64,000 nucleotides of DNA from Pandoraea norimbergensis (GCF_001465545.3 NZ_CP013480.3:1736001-1800000), one strand, 5' to 3'; positions 18,973-28,912 are shown, counted from the first letter of the stretch. Numbers and translations: made by a program. Notes: generated by a model not told the origin, from the letters alone.

Positions 18973-18978
18973 TATAAT
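18973..18978 (+). promoter_or_regulatory. -10 box of the uvrD-type helicase promoter
   Basis: TATAAT lies 28 bases before the helicase ATG and back to back with the valS -10. No clear -35 is present. Confidence 0.5.
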
Positions 18979-19006
18979 CGGGCTTCACTCGAAAATCATT
19001 CCCGAC

Positions 19007-21328
19007 ATGCCCGATTTGCTAGCTAATCTGAACCCGGAACAACTGGCCGCCGTGACCCTGCCCGACGAGCCTGCCCTGATTCTCGCGGGTGCGGGTTCCG
19101 GCAAAACGCGCGTGCTAACCACCCGTATCGCGTGGTTGATCCAGCAAGGCCACGTGGGCCCCGCCGGCATTCTGGCGGTGACTTTTACGAACAAAGCCGC
19201 CAAGGAAATGCAGGCGCGCCTTGGCGCGATGCTCCCGATCAGCCCCCGCGCCATGTGGATCGGCACCTTCCACGGGCTGTGCAACCGGATGCTGCGCGCG
19301 CATTTTCGCGACGCTGGGCTGCCGCAGAGCTTCCAGATCCTTGATCAGGCCGACCAGCTCTCCGCCATCAAGCGGATGATGAAGGCCGCCAATGTCGACG
19401 ACGAGAAGTTTCCGCCCAAGAATCTCCAGTATTTCATCAATAACGCCAAAGAGCAGGGCCTGCGCCCGCACGAGGTCGAGGCCAACGACGCGTTCAACCA
19501 GAAGTTTGTCGAGCTGTACGCGTCGTATCAGGAGCAATGCCAGCGCGAGGGCGTGGTCGATTTCGCCGAGCTGCTGCTGCGCTGTTTCGAGTTGCTCAAG
19601 CACAACGAACCGCTGCGGGTGCATTACCAGACGCGCTTCCGCCACATTCTCGTTGATGAGTTTCAGGATACGAACAAGCTCCAATACGCTTGGCTCAAGA
19701 TGTTGGCGGGCGGCAACAGCGCGGTGTTCGCTGTGGGCGACGATGATCAGAGTATTTACGCGTTTCGTGGTGCTAACGTCGGCAATATGGCCGACTTCGA
19801 GCGCGAATTCCGCGTTCGGTACATGATCAAGCTGGAACAGAACTACCGCTCGCACGGCAATATTCTTGACGCCGCCAATGCGCTGATTTCGAACAACGCC
19901 CGCCGTCTGGGCAAGAATCTGCGCACCGATGCGGGGCATGGCGAGCCGATTCGCGTTTATGAGGCCGCAACCGATCTTCAGGAAGCGAGCTGGCTGGTCG
20001 AGGAAATCAAGGCGCTCGTGGCGCAAGGGCTGTCGCGGCAGGACGTCGCCATTCTCTATCGCAGCAACGCCCAGTCGCGGGTGATGGAGCACGCGCTCGT
20101 GGGCGCGGGCATTGCGTATCGTGTTTATGGCGGCCTGCGCTTCTTCGAGCGTCAGGAGGTGAAGCACGCGCTTGCCTATCTGCGACTCATCGAGAATCCG
20201 AATGACGACACGGCGTTCGTGCGTGTGGTCAATTTCCCGACACGCGGTATCGGGGCGCGTTCGCTCGAACAACTGGCCGACGCGGCCCGCTTGTACAACT
20301 GCTCGATGTACGCCGCCGTGCCCTATATGACCGGCAAGGCGGGCACCAATCTGACGGCGTTCGTGCGCCTGATCGAACAGATGCGCCGCGAGACGGAGCG
20401 CCTGACGTTGCCGGAAGTGGTGACGCATGTGGTCGATGCCAGCGGGCTGATCACGCATTACCAGTCAGAAAAGGAAGGTCAGGACCGCATCGAGAACTTG
20501 CAGGAGTTGGTGCATGCGGCCACGGCGTTCATCGCGGAAGAGGGCTATGGGCTGGATGCCCCCGCCCGCCTGATCGCCATGCGCCCCGCGCTGCCGGGGG
20601 CGCCCGATGTACTGGCCTCGCCCGATGGCGTGGTCGATGCCGATACGCCGGTGGAGATGACGCCGCTGGCGGGCTTCCTGTCGCACGCCTCACTCGAGGC
20701 CGGTGACAATCAGGCCGAAGCCGGGCAGGACGCCGTGCAACTGATGACCGTGCACGCCGCCAAGGGGCTGGAGTTCACGGCAGTCTTCGTGACGGGGCTT
20801 GAAGAAGGGCTGTTCCCGCACGAAAACAGCGCGCAGGAGCTTGATGGGCTCGAAGAAGAGCGTCGCCTGATGTACGTGGCGATCACGCGGGCCAAGGAGC
20901 GCCTGTACCTGTCGTTCACGCAAAGCCGCATGCTGCATGGCCAGACGCGCTACAACGTGCGCTCGCGCTTCTTCGAAGAAATTCCCGAGGAAGTGCTGAA
21001 ATTTCTGACGCCGCGTGCCCAGCCGGGCGCGCGTGCGGCCCAGACCGAACCGGCATGGGGGCGTGACTGGTTCTCGCGTCCGCAGGTGAGCGCGCCGCGT
21101 CAGGAAGAATGGGCGGCCACGAAGTCGGAGCAGGCGCTGGCAGACCGCTCCCGCTCGGCCGGGACTGGCTTCAAGGTCGGGCAGGGCGTATTCCACACCA
21201 AGTTCGGCGAAGGCAAGATCATCGGGCTGGAAGGCGCGGGCGATGAAGCGCGTGCGCATGTGAAGTTCGGCCGCCACGGTGAAAAGTGGCTTGCACTGGC
21301 GGTGGCGAAGCTTCAGCCGATCGAATGA
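19007..21328 (+). CDS. uvrD: UvrD/Rep-family superfamily 1 DNA helicase
   Basis: 773 residues, a 3'-5' DNA helicase of the UvrD/PcrA/Rep group acting in excision and mismatch repair and in clearing replication forks. Walker A AGAGSGKT lies at residues 27-34, with TFTNKAAKEM (motif Ia), LVDEFQDTNKLQY (motif II), GDDDQSIYAFRGA (motif III) and QNYRSHGNILDAAN (motif IV). TVHAAKGLEF (motif V) and VAITRAKERLYL (motif VI) complete the set. The last about 50 residues (GVFHTKFGEGKIIGLEG onward) form the Tudor-like tail of UvrD/PcrA, which favours uvrD over rep. It is transcribed alone, divergent from valS. Confidence 0.93.
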   Translation: MPDLLANLNPEQLAAVTLPDEPALILAGAGSGKTRVLTTRIAWLIQQGHVGPAGILAVTFTNKAAKEMQARLGAMLPISPRAMWIGTFHGLCNRMLRAHFRDAGLPQSFQILDQADQLSAIKRMMKAANVDDEKFPPKNLQYFINNAKEQGLRPHEVEANDAFNQKFVELYASYQEQCQREGVVDFAELLLRCFELLKHNEPLRVHYQTRFRHILVDEFQDTNKLQYAWLKMLAGGNSAVFAVGDDDQSIYAFRGANVGNMADFEREFRVRYMIKLEQNYRSHGNILDAANALISNNARRLGKNLRTDAGHGEPIRVYEAATDLQEASWLVEEIKALVAQGLSRQDVAILYRSNAQSRVMEHALVGAGIAYRVYGGLRFFERQEVKHALAYLRLIENPNDDTAFVRVVNFPTRGIGARSLEQLADAARLYNCSMYAAVPYMTGKAGTNLTAFVRLIEQMRRETERLTLPEVVTHVVDASGLITHYQSEKEGQDRIENLQELVHAATAFIAEEGYGLDAPARLIAMRPALPGAPDVLASPDGVVDADTPVEMTPLAGFLSHASLEAGDNQAEAGQDAVQLMTVHAAKGLEFTAVFVTGLEEGLFPHENSAQELDGLEEERRLMYVAITRAKERLYLSFTQSRMLHGQTRYNVRSRFFEEIPEEVLKFLTPRAQPGARAAQTEPAWGRDWFSRPQVSAPRQEEWAATKSEQALADRSRSAGTGFKVGQGVFHTKFGEGKIIGLEGAGDEARAHVKFGRHGEKWLALAVAKLQPIE

Positions 21329-21353
21329 TCGCTTGCCTGCACTCCCTCAGATG

Positions 21354-21385
21354 AACAAAGGGCACCCGAGGGTGCCCTTTGTTTT
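21354..21385. terminator. Bidirectional terminator between uvrD and the BPSS1780-type gene
   Basis: AACAAAGGGCACC pairs with GGTGCCCTTTGTT around a tight CGAG-type loop, with a T-rich tail (TTTTG). Confidence 0.88.
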
Positions 21386-21406
21386 GTACTGACTAGCGTC
21401 GGCGGC

Positions 21407-22216
21407 TTACGCCTCCGGCGGTGCCACGTTCGGATCGATCGCGCCGATTTCCTGCACGCCGAAACAGCCGCGATAGCTCGCGTAGAACGAGCAATACAGC
21501 ACGGCGGTGAACAGGATCGAGTAGGGCATCAGCACGATCATCGCGTACTTGCCTGCGCCAATCACCGTCATCACCAGCGCGATGATCACCGGCAGCACCG
21601 TGGCGACAAGCGCCGTGCAGATACCGTAGACGACAAACGCGCGGATGTTTCGCACGCAGGCGGTCCAGCTGAAAAACAGCGCCTTAACGGGCGACACGTC
21701 ATGCCAGGCCACGAGCACCGGCGCGAACCAGAACGCCATCGCGACCGGCACGTAGGCGACGGCTGCCGCCAACATGGCCTGCGGCATTGAGCCGCCCACG
21801 AGCGAGTCTTCGTCGATGCGGGTGCCGAACAGCATCTTGCCCAGCAGGTCGCCGTCGTCGAAGAGCGCGGAGAACAGAAACACCACGATCATCGCGGCGA
21901 TGTAGTAGCCGCCCAGCGCGAGCAGCCGGCGCGCCACGTCCTTGCCGTGGCCGCGGAACCCGTCGAGCAGCACGGGCGGCAGGACAGGCTTGTTTTTGAT
22001 GATGTCGCGACACGCCGCCATAAAACCGACCGACAGGCCGGGAATGAACAGTAGCGGCAAAAACGCGCCCACGACCGGCAGGATCGAGAGCAGCATCACG
22101 CCGAACAGATAGGCGAAGAGCAGCGTCAGAATGGCGAGCGGGTTCTTGCGGAATAGCCAGATACCCTGGCGCAGCCACACATAACCACTCTTCGGCGGGA
22201 CTTCAAGCAATTGCAT
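21407..22216 (-). CDS. BPSS1780-family membrane protein
   Basis: 269 residues with about six predicted hydrophobic segments, for example AILTLLFAYLFGVMLLSIL near the N-terminus and YYIAAMIVVFLFSALF in the middle. GYVWLRQGIWLFRKNP is the conserved start of this Burkholderiaceae family. No catalytic motif is visible and the family has no established function. It lies 31 bases after thrB on the same strand and is probably cotranscribed with it and the DUF2782 gene. Confidence 0.85.
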   Translation of the reverse strand: MQLLEVPPKSGYVWLRQGIWLFRKNPLAILTLLFAYLFGVMLLSILPVVGAFLPLLFIPGLSVGFMAACRDIIKNKPVLPPVLLDGFRGHGKDVARRLLALGGYYIAAMIVVFLFSALFDDGDLLGKMLFGTRIDEDSLVGGSMPQAMLAAAVAYVPVAMAFWFAPVLVAWHDVSPVKALFFSWTACVRNIRAFVVYGICTALVATVLPVIIALVMTVIGAGKYAMIVLMPYSILFTAVLYCSFYASYRGCFGVQEIGAIDPNVAPPEA

Positions 22217-22247
22217 AGGGTTCGATTTGCTCCGATTGGGCGTCGGG

Positions 22248-23219
22248 TCACAGCCAGGGAATGGAAACGGCTTCGATGCGTTCGCGCAGGATTCGTTCGA
22301 AATGCCCCGGATCGTGCGGTTTCAGCATCTCGGCCGCGCGCGGCAGATGAAAATCATACAGGCGCGAGAGCCAGAAGCGCAGCGCACCCGCTCTGAGCAT
22401 GTCGCGCCAGTGCGACGCCTCGATGTCGGTGAGGGGACGCACGGTCTCATACGCACGCAACATCGCATGCACGCGGGCGTCGTCGAGCACGCCCGTGCTC
22501 AGATCGCAGCACCAGTCGTTGACGGTCACGGCAAGATCGAACAACCACTTGTCGCAGCCGGCAAAGTAAAAGTCGAAGAAGCCGCCCAGACGCGGTGCAC
22601 CATCTTCGTCCTTGTCGAACAACACGTTGTCGCGGAACAGGTCGCAATGGCACGGGCCTGACTGCATGCCGCGATAGTCGTCGCTGGCGAAAAACGCTTC
22701 CTGATGCGCCATTTCGCTTTCCAGCAGGGCGAGCTCCGCGGCGCTCAGGTACGGCTTGACCGCCGGCGCGGCTTCGCGCCACCAAGGCAGGCTGCGCAGA
22801 TTGGCCTGCTCCAGCGTGTAGTCGCGCCCGGCCAGATGCATGCGCGCGAGCATCGCGCCGACATGAGCGCAGTGCGCGGGCGTGGGCGCCAGTTCCGAGC
22901 GGCCCGCCAGCTTGGTCACGATGGTCGCGGGCTTGCCATTCAACTCACCGAGAATCTCACCCGTGCGATCCGGAATCGGGTCGGGCACCGGCACGCTGTG
23001 GTGGGCCAGATGTCCCATCAATTGCAGATAGAACGGCAATTGCGTGGCGGTGAGCTTCTCGAACAGCGTCAGGACGAACTCGCCGCGCTCGGTCGTCAGG
23101 AAGTAATTGGTGTTCTCGATGCCGGAGCTGATGCCCCGAAAGTCGAGAACTTTCCCCAAATCGTAGCGTTGCAGCCACTGATCGAGCTGCTCGGGCGAGA
23201 CGGAAGTGAAAACGGCCAT
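22248..23219 (-). CDS. thrB: Homoserine kinase (aminoglycoside-phosphotransferase fold)
   Basis: 323 residues. It phosphorylates L-homoserine for threonine synthesis. It is the APH-fold ThrB type and not the GHMP-kinase ThrB of E. coli. [20 protein letters not shown] is the usual N-terminus, and [15 protein letters not shown] is the nucleotide-binding hairpin. [13 protein letters not shown] near residue 194 holds the catalytic Asp and Asn, and GFFDFYFAG is the metal-binding loop. The start at 23219 is taken over an open upstream extension of 10 codons because homology begins there. The upstream DUF2782 gene (about 160 bases away) and the downstream BPSS1780-type gene form a same-strand set. 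Confidence 0.93.
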   Translation of the reverse strand: MAVFTSVSPEQLDQWLQRYDLGKVLDFRGISSGIENTNYFLTTERGEFVLTLFEKLTATQLPFYLQLMGHLAHHSVPVPDPIPDRTGEILGELNGKPATIVTKLAGRSELAPTPAHCAHVGAMLARMHLAGRDYTLEQANLRSLPWWREAAPAVKPYLSAAELALLESEMAHQEAFFASDDYRGMQSGPCHCDLFRDNVLFDKDEDGAPRLGGFFDFYFAGCDKWLFDLAVTVNDWCCDLSTGVLDDARVHAMLRAYETVRPLTDIEASHWRDMLRAGALRFWLSRLYDFHLPRAAEMLKPHDPGHFERILRERIEAVSIPWL

Positions 23220-23378
23220 GCGTGCGTCGGGTGGATAAGACTCAAACAAACGGCCCGCGCACGTGCAACGGGCCGCTTGGCGAAAGCTGAGGCGCGGGCG
23301 GAAAACATTGGCGCCCGCGTGGCAGCGGTGAGTGGGGCAGGATAACAGAGGTCTCGGTGGAGACCCCTGCGGCAGGTA

Positions 23379-23750
23379 TCAGAACTTCAGGCCGACAGAG
23401 GGCAGACGATCGGTTTGCGACGTGTTGTCGCGGATCTTCGGCGCATTGTCCTGCGGTGTCGTCAGTTGGTAATTCGTGCCGAAGCGCGAATGCACATCGA
23501 TTTCGGTGGGCTTGCCGCGATCGCGGTACTCGGTCACGGTGGTGCCCTTGTCGTCGACGTAAAAGCTCGGCTTGCGTTCCTGATTGACGTCGACCGTCGA
23601 CGTGCTGGTCGCCGCAGCGCGCGCGTCGGCTTCGCGTTTGGCGGCTTGCGCGGAAGTCTCGTTGGCGTCCTGCGCGAAAACCTGACCGGCGAACAGCAGA
23701 CTGGCGCCAAGGGCCAGGGGGAGGGCGCGTGACAAGAGCGTTTTCATCAT
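23379..23750 (-). CDS. DUF2782-family exported small protein
   Basis: 123 residues. It begins MMKTLLSRALPLALGASL and has a hydrophobic core, then FAGQVFA|QD, a likely signal-peptidase I site. The mature part includes FYVDDKGTTVTEYRDRGKP and the conserved C-terminal TDRLPSVGLKF. The start at 23750 is fixed by GGAGAA just upstream. Function is unknown; it is commonly found near thrB and polA in betaproteobacteria. A short inverted repeat at 23350-23365 follows the stop but lacks a T-tract. Confidence 0.85.
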   Translation of the reverse strand: MMKTLLSRALPLALGASLLFAGQVFAQDANETSAQAAKREADARAAATSTSTVDVNQERKPSFYVDDKGTTVTEYRDRGKPTEIDVHSRFGTNYQLTTPQDNAPKIRDNTSQTDRLPSVGLKF

Positions 23751-24106
23751 TATTCTCCGAGGGCGGGAACGCATCCGTGCCGGGGCGGCTGTGCGGCGTG
23801 ACGACGCAGTGGGTTCCAATATGTGCATTCTATCAAACGTGCCTCACTTCGCATCGTGAAATATGGCGCCAAGCACCGTGGTTGCTTGCGTTCCGGCAGT
23901 TTCAGCGTGTTTCTTCACAATTGATAACAACGGCGCGCGTGCCACGCTGCGAAACTGAAGTGCATTGCGACGATTTGCTTATTACCTGAGCTTATAAGGG
24001 AATCACGAATCGTTCGTTTTCGAGGGCGAAGGCTTCTGGCATCCTGCGAAGTTGTCTCAATGGGTGGCCCGGTGCCACCCATCTGCATTTTCGGAGTTTG
24101 CAAGCC
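23751..24106. other. 356-base divergent promoter region
   Basis: It lies between the DUF2782 gene (minus) and the YeeE-type transporter (plus). It contains AT-rich stretches at 23910-23930 and 23970-24000 and a hairpin at 24061-24081. No ORF is credible. Promoters for both genes must lie here, but no -35/-10 pair with proper spacing was found. Confidence 0.5.
24061..24081 (+). promoter_or_regulatory. Hairpin in the 5' leader of the YeeE-type gene
   Basis: TGGGTGGC and GCCACCCA form a perfect 8-bp stem with a 5-base loop, ending 25 bases before the ATG and just ahead of the CGGAG ribosome-binding site. It could modulate translation or transcription of the transporter. Confidence 0.45.
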
Positions 24107-25351
24107 ATGTCGTCTTCTGCCGCCTCGGCCGCCGTCAAAACGGCGCCCCCCTCGCCGTCGTCCCCTACGTCGTATAACGCACGTCCGCTGGCCATCGCGC
24201 TGGTGCTGATTGCTATCGGCATCGTCTATCTGCAAGCCACGGTTGGCCCGAAGCAGGCCGCCCTTGCCGGTGTGGGCGCACTGCTTGGCGTTGCGCTTTA
24301 TCACGCCGCATTCGGCTTTACGTCGGCGTGGCGCGTATTCATCGCGGACCGTCGCGGCGCCGGTTTGCGCGCGCAGATGGTGATGCTCGCCGTCGGCGTC
24401 GTGCTTTTCTTCCCGGCGCTGGCCGACGGCACATTGTTCGGCAACAAGGTCGTGGGGCTAGTCTCGCCGGTAGGCGTATCGGTGGCCTTCGGGGCGTTTA
24501 TCTTCGGCGTGGGTATGCAGCTCGGCGGCGGGTGTGCATCGGGCACGCTCTATACCGTAGGCGGTGGCAGCACGCGCATGATCGTCACGCTCGCGGCGTT
24601 CATCGTTGGCTCGGTGGTCGCGACGGCACACCTGCCTTGGTGGGAATCGCTGCCGCACATCAAGCCGGTGTCGCTGGTGAAGGTGTGGGGCCTGTGGCCG
24701 GCACTGATCGCCAATCTCGCCTTGTTCGCCGCCATCGGCGTGTTCACGTTGTGGGCCGAGAAGCGCCGTCATGGCCGTGTGGTCGGTGTGCCGATGACGC
24801 AAAGCGCCAAGGGCCGCCCGGCACTGTTGCGCGGTCCGTGGCCGTTGCTGTGGGGTGCTCTGGCACTCGTGCTGCTCAATTTCGCGACGCTTGCCTTGGC
24901 CGGTCGTCCTTGGGGTGTTACGTCGGCGTTCGCTCTGTGGGGCGCCAAGGCCTTCATGGCGATGGGCGTGGACGTGGCGTCGTGGCCGTACTGGGCCAAA
25001 CAGACGGCCGTGCTGAACGCGCCGGTCGCGCAGGACGTCACCACGGTGATGGACATCGGCATCATCCTCGGCGCGCTGGCTGCCGCCTCGATTGCCGGCA
25101 AGTTCGCACCGATCTGGAAGATTCCCGTGCGCTCGCTGCTCGCCGCAGTCGTGGGCGGGTTGTTGCTCGGCTACGGCGCGCGTCTGGCGTACGGCTGCAA
25201 TATCGGCGCGTACTTCAGCGGCATCATCTCGGGCAGTCTGCACGGCTGGCTGTGGCTGGTGGCGGCGTTCTTCGGCAACGTGTTCGGCACGCGTCTGCGT
25301 CCGTTCTTCGGGCTGGAAGTCGAGACCACGCCGCGCGAGACCGGCTGCTGA
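24107..25351 (+). CDS. YeeE/YedE-family sulfur (thiosulfate) transporter
   Basis: 414 residues with many hydrophobic segments and two repeated sulfur-transport modules. GVGMQLGGGCASGTLYTVGG and AYGCNIGAYFSGIISG each carry the conserved Cys that contacts thiosulfate in characterised YeeE. The start ATG at 24107 has CGGAG 11 bases upstream; a TTG three codons earlier is also in frame. No TusA-like gene is adjacent, although one lies at 14.7 kb. A terminator follows. Thiosulfate or another reduced sulfur species is the expected substrate by family. Confidence 0.9.
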   Translation: MSSSAASAAVKTAPPSPSSPTSYNARPLAIALVLIAIGIVYLQATVGPKQAALAGVGALLGVALYHAAFGFTSAWRVFIADRRGAGLRAQMVMLAVGVVLFFPALADGTLFGNKVVGLVSPVGVSVAFGAFIFGVGMQLGGGCASGTLYTVGGGSTRMIVTLAAFIVGSVVATAHLPWWESLPHIKPVSLVKVWGLWPALIANLALFAAIGVFTLWAEKRRHGRVVGVPMTQSAKGRPALLRGPWPLLWGALALVLLNFATLALAGRPWGVTSAFALWGAKAFMAMGVDVASWPYWAKQTAVLNAPVAQDVTTVMDIGIILGALAAASIAGKFAPIWKIPVRSLLAAVVGGLLLGYGARLAYGCNIGAYFSGIISGSLHGWLWLVAAFFGNVFGTRLRPFFGLEVETTPRETGC

Positions 25352-25382
25352 GATAGCCGTCTGACCGGCTCGGCAGAATGAG

Positions 25383-25410
25383 AAACGGCGCCTTGCGGCG
25401 CCGTTTTCTT
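25383..25410. terminator. Terminator between convergent transporter and LOG genes
   Basis: AAACGGCGCC pairs with GGCGCCGTTT around TTGC, followed by TTCTTTT on the + strand and a short T run on the minus strand. Confidence 0.85.
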
Positions 25411-25438
25411 TTGAAGCATTGAAGCTTTCGGGAAAGCG

Positions 25439-26173
25439 TTACAGATAGAACATCTTCTCGCTCGTCTCGGTCTCGGGCTCGATGTGTCCGTCGTAGAAGT
25501 CGAACACGGCCTTGAGAATCTCGTCAGGATCGTCGATGACCTGTACCAGATCGAGATCCTTCTCGCCGATGAGGCCCATCGGCAGCATCGTCGAGCGCAC
25601 CCAATCGAGCAGCCCTTTCCAGAACTCCGTGCCGACCAGAATCACCGGCACGTGGCGCGATTTCTGCGTCTGGATGAGCGTGAGCACTTCGGACAACTCG
25701 TCAAGCGTGCCGAAGCCACCCGGCATGATGATGAAGGCATCCGAGTTCTTCACGAACGTGACTTTGCGCGTGAAGAAGTGCCGAAAACGCAGCGAGATGT
25801 CCTGATACTGATTGCCCTTTTGTTCGTGCGGCAGCTCGATGTTCAGGCCCACCGTCGGCGAGGCGCCGCCATGCGCACCCTTGTTGGCGGCCTCCATGAT
25901 GCCGGGGCCGCCGCCGGAGATCACCGCAAAGCCGCTGTCGGAGAACTTGCGGGCGATGGTCATCGTCAGTTTGTAGAACGGCGACTTGGGTTTGATGCGC
26001 GCGCTGCCGTAGATGCTCACGGCGGGCCGGATCTCGGACAGGTACTCGGTCGCCTCAATGAACTCTGCCATAATCGTGAACATCTGCCACGACGCGCGCG
26101 CCTTCTTGGCTGTGGCGCGCTCATGGTCTGCCAGCATGCGCAGACTCGGTATCACTTTTCTTCTCTTGGTCAT
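25439..26173 (-). CDS. LOG-family (TIGR00730) Rossmann-fold phosphoribohydrolase
   Basis: 244 residues. The LOG family hydrolyses nucleoside monophosphates to free base and ribose 5-phosphate. VISGGGPGIMEAANKGA and MPGGFGTLDELSEVL (PGGxGTxxE) form the active site, with the catalytic Arg and Glu. The start MTKRRKVIPSLR is chosen by homology; the frame is open five codons upstream. Its ATG abuts the polA ATG head to head with no spacer, so the promoter for each gene must lie inside the other or the true starts are further in. No strong ribosome-binding site is visible. Confidence 0.9.
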   Translation of the reverse strand: MTKRRKVIPSLRMLADHERATAKKARASWQMFTIMAEFIEATEYLSEIRPAVSIYGSARIKPKSPFYKLTMTIARKFSDSGFAVISGGGPGIMEAANKGAHGGASPTVGLNIELPHEQKGNQYQDISLRFRHFFTRKVTFVKNSDAFIIMPGGFGTLDELSEVLTLIQTQKSRHVPVILVGTEFWKGLLDWVRSTMLPMGLIGEKDLDLVQVIDDPDEILKAVFDFYDGHIEPETETSEKMFYL

Positions 26174-28912
26174 ATGTCGGAACAGCAAAGTCTGGAAGGT
26201 AAGACGCTCTTATTGGTCGATGGTTCGAGTTATCTTTATCGAGCCTATCACGCCCTGCCGGATTTGCGCGGCCCCAATGGCGAGCCCACGGGCGCGCTCC
26301 ACGGCATCGTCAACATGCTGCGTCGCATGCGTAAAGATGTACATGCAGAGTATAGCGCCTGCGTTTTCGACGCCAAGGGCAAGACGTTTCGCGATGACTG
26401 GTACCCCGAGTACAAGGCGAACCGTCCGTCGATGCCCGACGACCTGCGCGTCCAGATTGAACCGATTCACGAAGCGGTGCGAGCCATGGGCTGGCCGCTG
26501 CTCATGATCGACGGCGTGGAAGCCGACGACGTGATCGGCACGCTGGCCAAACGCGCCTCCGAACTCGGCATGCGCGTGGTGGTGTCCACCGGCGACAAGG
26601 ATCTTGCGCAGTTGGTGAACGATCGCGTCACGCTCGTGAACACGATGACCAACGAGACGCTCGACGCCCCGGCGGTCGAAGCCAAGTTCGGCGTGCCGCC
26701 CGCGCGCATCGTCGACTACCTGACGCTGGTCGGCGATACCGTCGATAACGTGCCGGGCGTCGACAAGTGCGGCCCGAAAACAGCCGTGAAGTGGCTCACA
26801 CAGTACGGCGACCTCGACAATCTCGTGGCGAACGCGGCAGAAGTGAAGGGCGCCGTCGGCGAGAACCTGCGCCGCGCGCTCGACTGGCTGCCGATGGGCC
26901 GCAAGCTCGTGACGGTCGCGCTCGATTGCGATCTCACGCCGCAAGTGACTTCGATTGAAGCCAGCTTGCAAACCCAGCCGGAAGACACGGCGACGCTGCG
27001 CGATTTCTTCGCACGCCATGGCTTCAAGACGCTGCTGCGCGAGGCCGAGGCGGCCGTCGCCGTGAAGGCCGGTGAGGATGCGCCCGCACCTCAAGCCGAT
27101 ACCCTTGAGCGCCACTACGAAGCGGTGCTCACATGGGAGCAGTTCGATGCGTGGATGAAGATTATCGAAGCCGCCGAACTCACCGCGTTCGATACGGAAA
27201 CCACCTCGCTTGACGCGATGCAGGCACAGTTGGTTGGCTTGTCGTTCTCGACCGAGCCGGGCCGTGCTGCTTATATTCCCGTCGCTCACCGCGCACCGGG
27301 CGAAGTCGAACAACTGCCGCGCGACGAAGTGCTCGCACGTCTCAAAGGGTGGCTCGAAGACCCCGCGCACAAGAAGGTCGGGCAGAACCTCAAGTACGAC
27401 GCCCATGTGCTCGAGAACTACGACATCCATCTGAACGGTATTGCCCACGACACGTTGCTCGAATCGTACGTGCTGGAATCGCATCGCAGCCACGATATGG
27501 ATAGCCTCGCGTCGCGCCATCTGGGGGTGACGACGATCAAGTACGAAGACGTGTGCGGCAAGGGCGCGAAGCAGATCGGTTTCGATGAAGTCAGCGTGGA
27601 GCAGGCAACGCAATACGCCGCCGAAGACGCCGACATCACCCTGCGTTTGCACCGCGCGTTGTACCCGGATCTGGCGCGCGAATCGACGCTCGACTTCGTC
27701 TACGCCGATATCGAAATGCCGACCGCACGCGTGCTGCAACGCATCGAGCGCAATGGCGTGCTGGTGGATACGGCAAAGCTCGCGGCGCAGAGCGAGGAGA
27801 TCGGTCGACGCCTGGTCACGCTTGAAACCGAGGCCTACGCGCTGGCGGGCCAGACGTTCAATCTGAATTCGCCCAAGCAGATCGCCGATATCTTCTTCAC
27901 GCAACTGCAATTGCCTGTCGTCAAGAAGACTGCCAGCGGCGCACCGTCGACCGACGAAGAGGTCTTGCAGAAGCTCGCCGAAGACTATCCGCTGCCGAAG
28001 GTGCTGCTGGAGAACCGGGGCCTCGCCAAGCTCAAGTCGACATACACCGACAAGCTGCCGAAGATGGTGAACCCGAACACCGGGCGCGTGCACACGAACT
28101 ACGCGCAGGCGGTGGCCATCACCGGCCGGCTCGCATCGAACGATCCGAATTTGCAGAACATTCCGGTGCGCACCGCCGAAGGGCGCCGCATTCGCGAGGC
28201 GTTCATTGCGCCGCCGGGCAGCCAACTGGTGTCGGCGGATTATTCGCAGATCGAGTTGCGCATCATGGCGCATATCTCGGGCGACGAGAGTCTGCTGCGT
28301 GCGTTCGCCAATGGCGAGGACATTCACCGTGCCACGGCGGCCGAAATCTTCGCGGTAACGCCGCTCGAAGTGTCGTCGGAGCAGCGCCGCTACGCCAAGG
28401 TGATCAATTTCGGCCTGATCTACGGCATGAGCGCGTTCGGTCTCGCGGCCAACCTCGGTATCGAGCGCGATGCGGCCAAGCAATACATCGACCGCTACTT
28501 CATGCGCTATCCGGGCGTGGCGCGCTACATGGACGAGACGCGCAAGAGCGCCAAGGCGCGCGGTTTCGTCGAAACGGTATTCGGTCGCCGCTTGTGGCTG
28601 CCCGATATCAATGGCGGCAACGGGCCGCGCCGTCAGGCGGCTGAGCGCGCGGCAATTAACGCGCCGATGCAAGGCACCGCGGCCGACCTGATCAAGCTCT
28701 CGATGATTGCCGTGCAGCGCTGGCTCGACGATAGCGGCTTGCAAACGCGTCAGATCATGCAGGTGCACGATGAACTGGTGCTCGAAGTCCCGGATCACGA
28801 ACTGGCAGAAGTCAAAAAGCGCTTGCCGGAGCTGATGTGCGGCGTGGCGAAGCTGCGCGTACCGCTGGTGGCCGAGGTGGGCGTGGGTGAGAACTGGGAG
28901 CAGGCTCACTGA
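26174..28912 (+). CDS. polA: DNA polymerase I
   Basis: 912 residues with three domains. The 5'-3' exonuclease covers about residues 1-300 (LLLVDGSSYLYRAYHALPD at the start). The 3'-5' proofreading domain has FDTETTSLDAMQ near residue 338 with the catalytic Asp and Glu, so proofreading should be active. The polymerase domain has motif A SADYSQIELRIMA near 688, motif B RRYAKVINFGLIYGMS near 738 and motif C QVHDELVLEV near 863. The start at 26174 is where homology begins. The frame stays open far upstream only because the opposite strand codes for the LOG protein. No T-rich terminator follows; phased T-tracts lie downstream. Confidence 0.97.
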   Translation: MSEQQSLEGKTLLLVDGSSYLYRAYHALPDLRGPNGEPTGALHGIVNMLRRMRKDVHAEYSACVFDAKGKTFRDDWYPEYKANRPSMPDDLRVQIEPIHEAVRAMGWPLLMIDGVEADDVIGTLAKRASELGMRVVVSTGDKDLAQLVNDRVTLVNTMTNETLDAPAVEAKFGVPPARIVDYLTLVGDTVDNVPGVDKCGPKTAVKWLTQYGDLDNLVANAAEVKGAVGENLRRALDWLPMGRKLVTVALDCDLTPQVTSIEASLQTQPEDTATLRDFFARHGFKTLLREAEAAVAVKAGEDAPAPQADTLERHYEAVLTWEQFDAWMKIIEAAELTAFDTETTSLDAMQAQLVGLSFSTEPGRAAYIPVAHRAPGEVEQLPRDEVLARLKGWLEDPAHKKVGQNLKYDAHVLENYDIHLNGIAHDTLLESYVLESHRSHDMDSLASRHLGVTTIKYEDVCGKGAKQIGFDEVSVEQATQYAAEDADITLRLHRALYPDLARESTLDFVYADIEMPTARVLQRIERNGVLVDTAKLAAQSEEIGRRLVTLETEAYALAGQTFNLNSPKQIADIFFTQLQLPVVKKTASGAPSTDEEVLQKLAEDYPLPKVLLENRGLAKLKSTYTDKLPKMVNPNTGRVHTNYAQAVAITGRLASNDPNLQNIPVRTAEGRRIREAFIAPPGSQLVSADYSQIELRIMAHISGDESLLRAFANGEDIHRATAAEIFAVTPLEVSSEQRRYAKVINFGLIYGMSAFGLAANLGIERDAAKQYIDRYFMRYPGVARYMDETRKSAKARGFVETVFGRRLWLPDINGGNGPRRQAAERAAINAPMQGTAADLIKLSMIAVQRWLDDSGLQTRQIMQVHDELVLEVPDHELAEVKKRLPELMCGVAKLRVPLVAEVGVGENWEQAH

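Noticed and set aside
16005..18977. 990-residue open frame antisense to valS
   Set aside because: Shadow of valS with Arg/Ala/Val bias and no family motif.
23350..23365. Terminator after the DUF2782 gene
   Set aside because: The stem GGTCTC/GAGACC has no T-tract on the minus strand.
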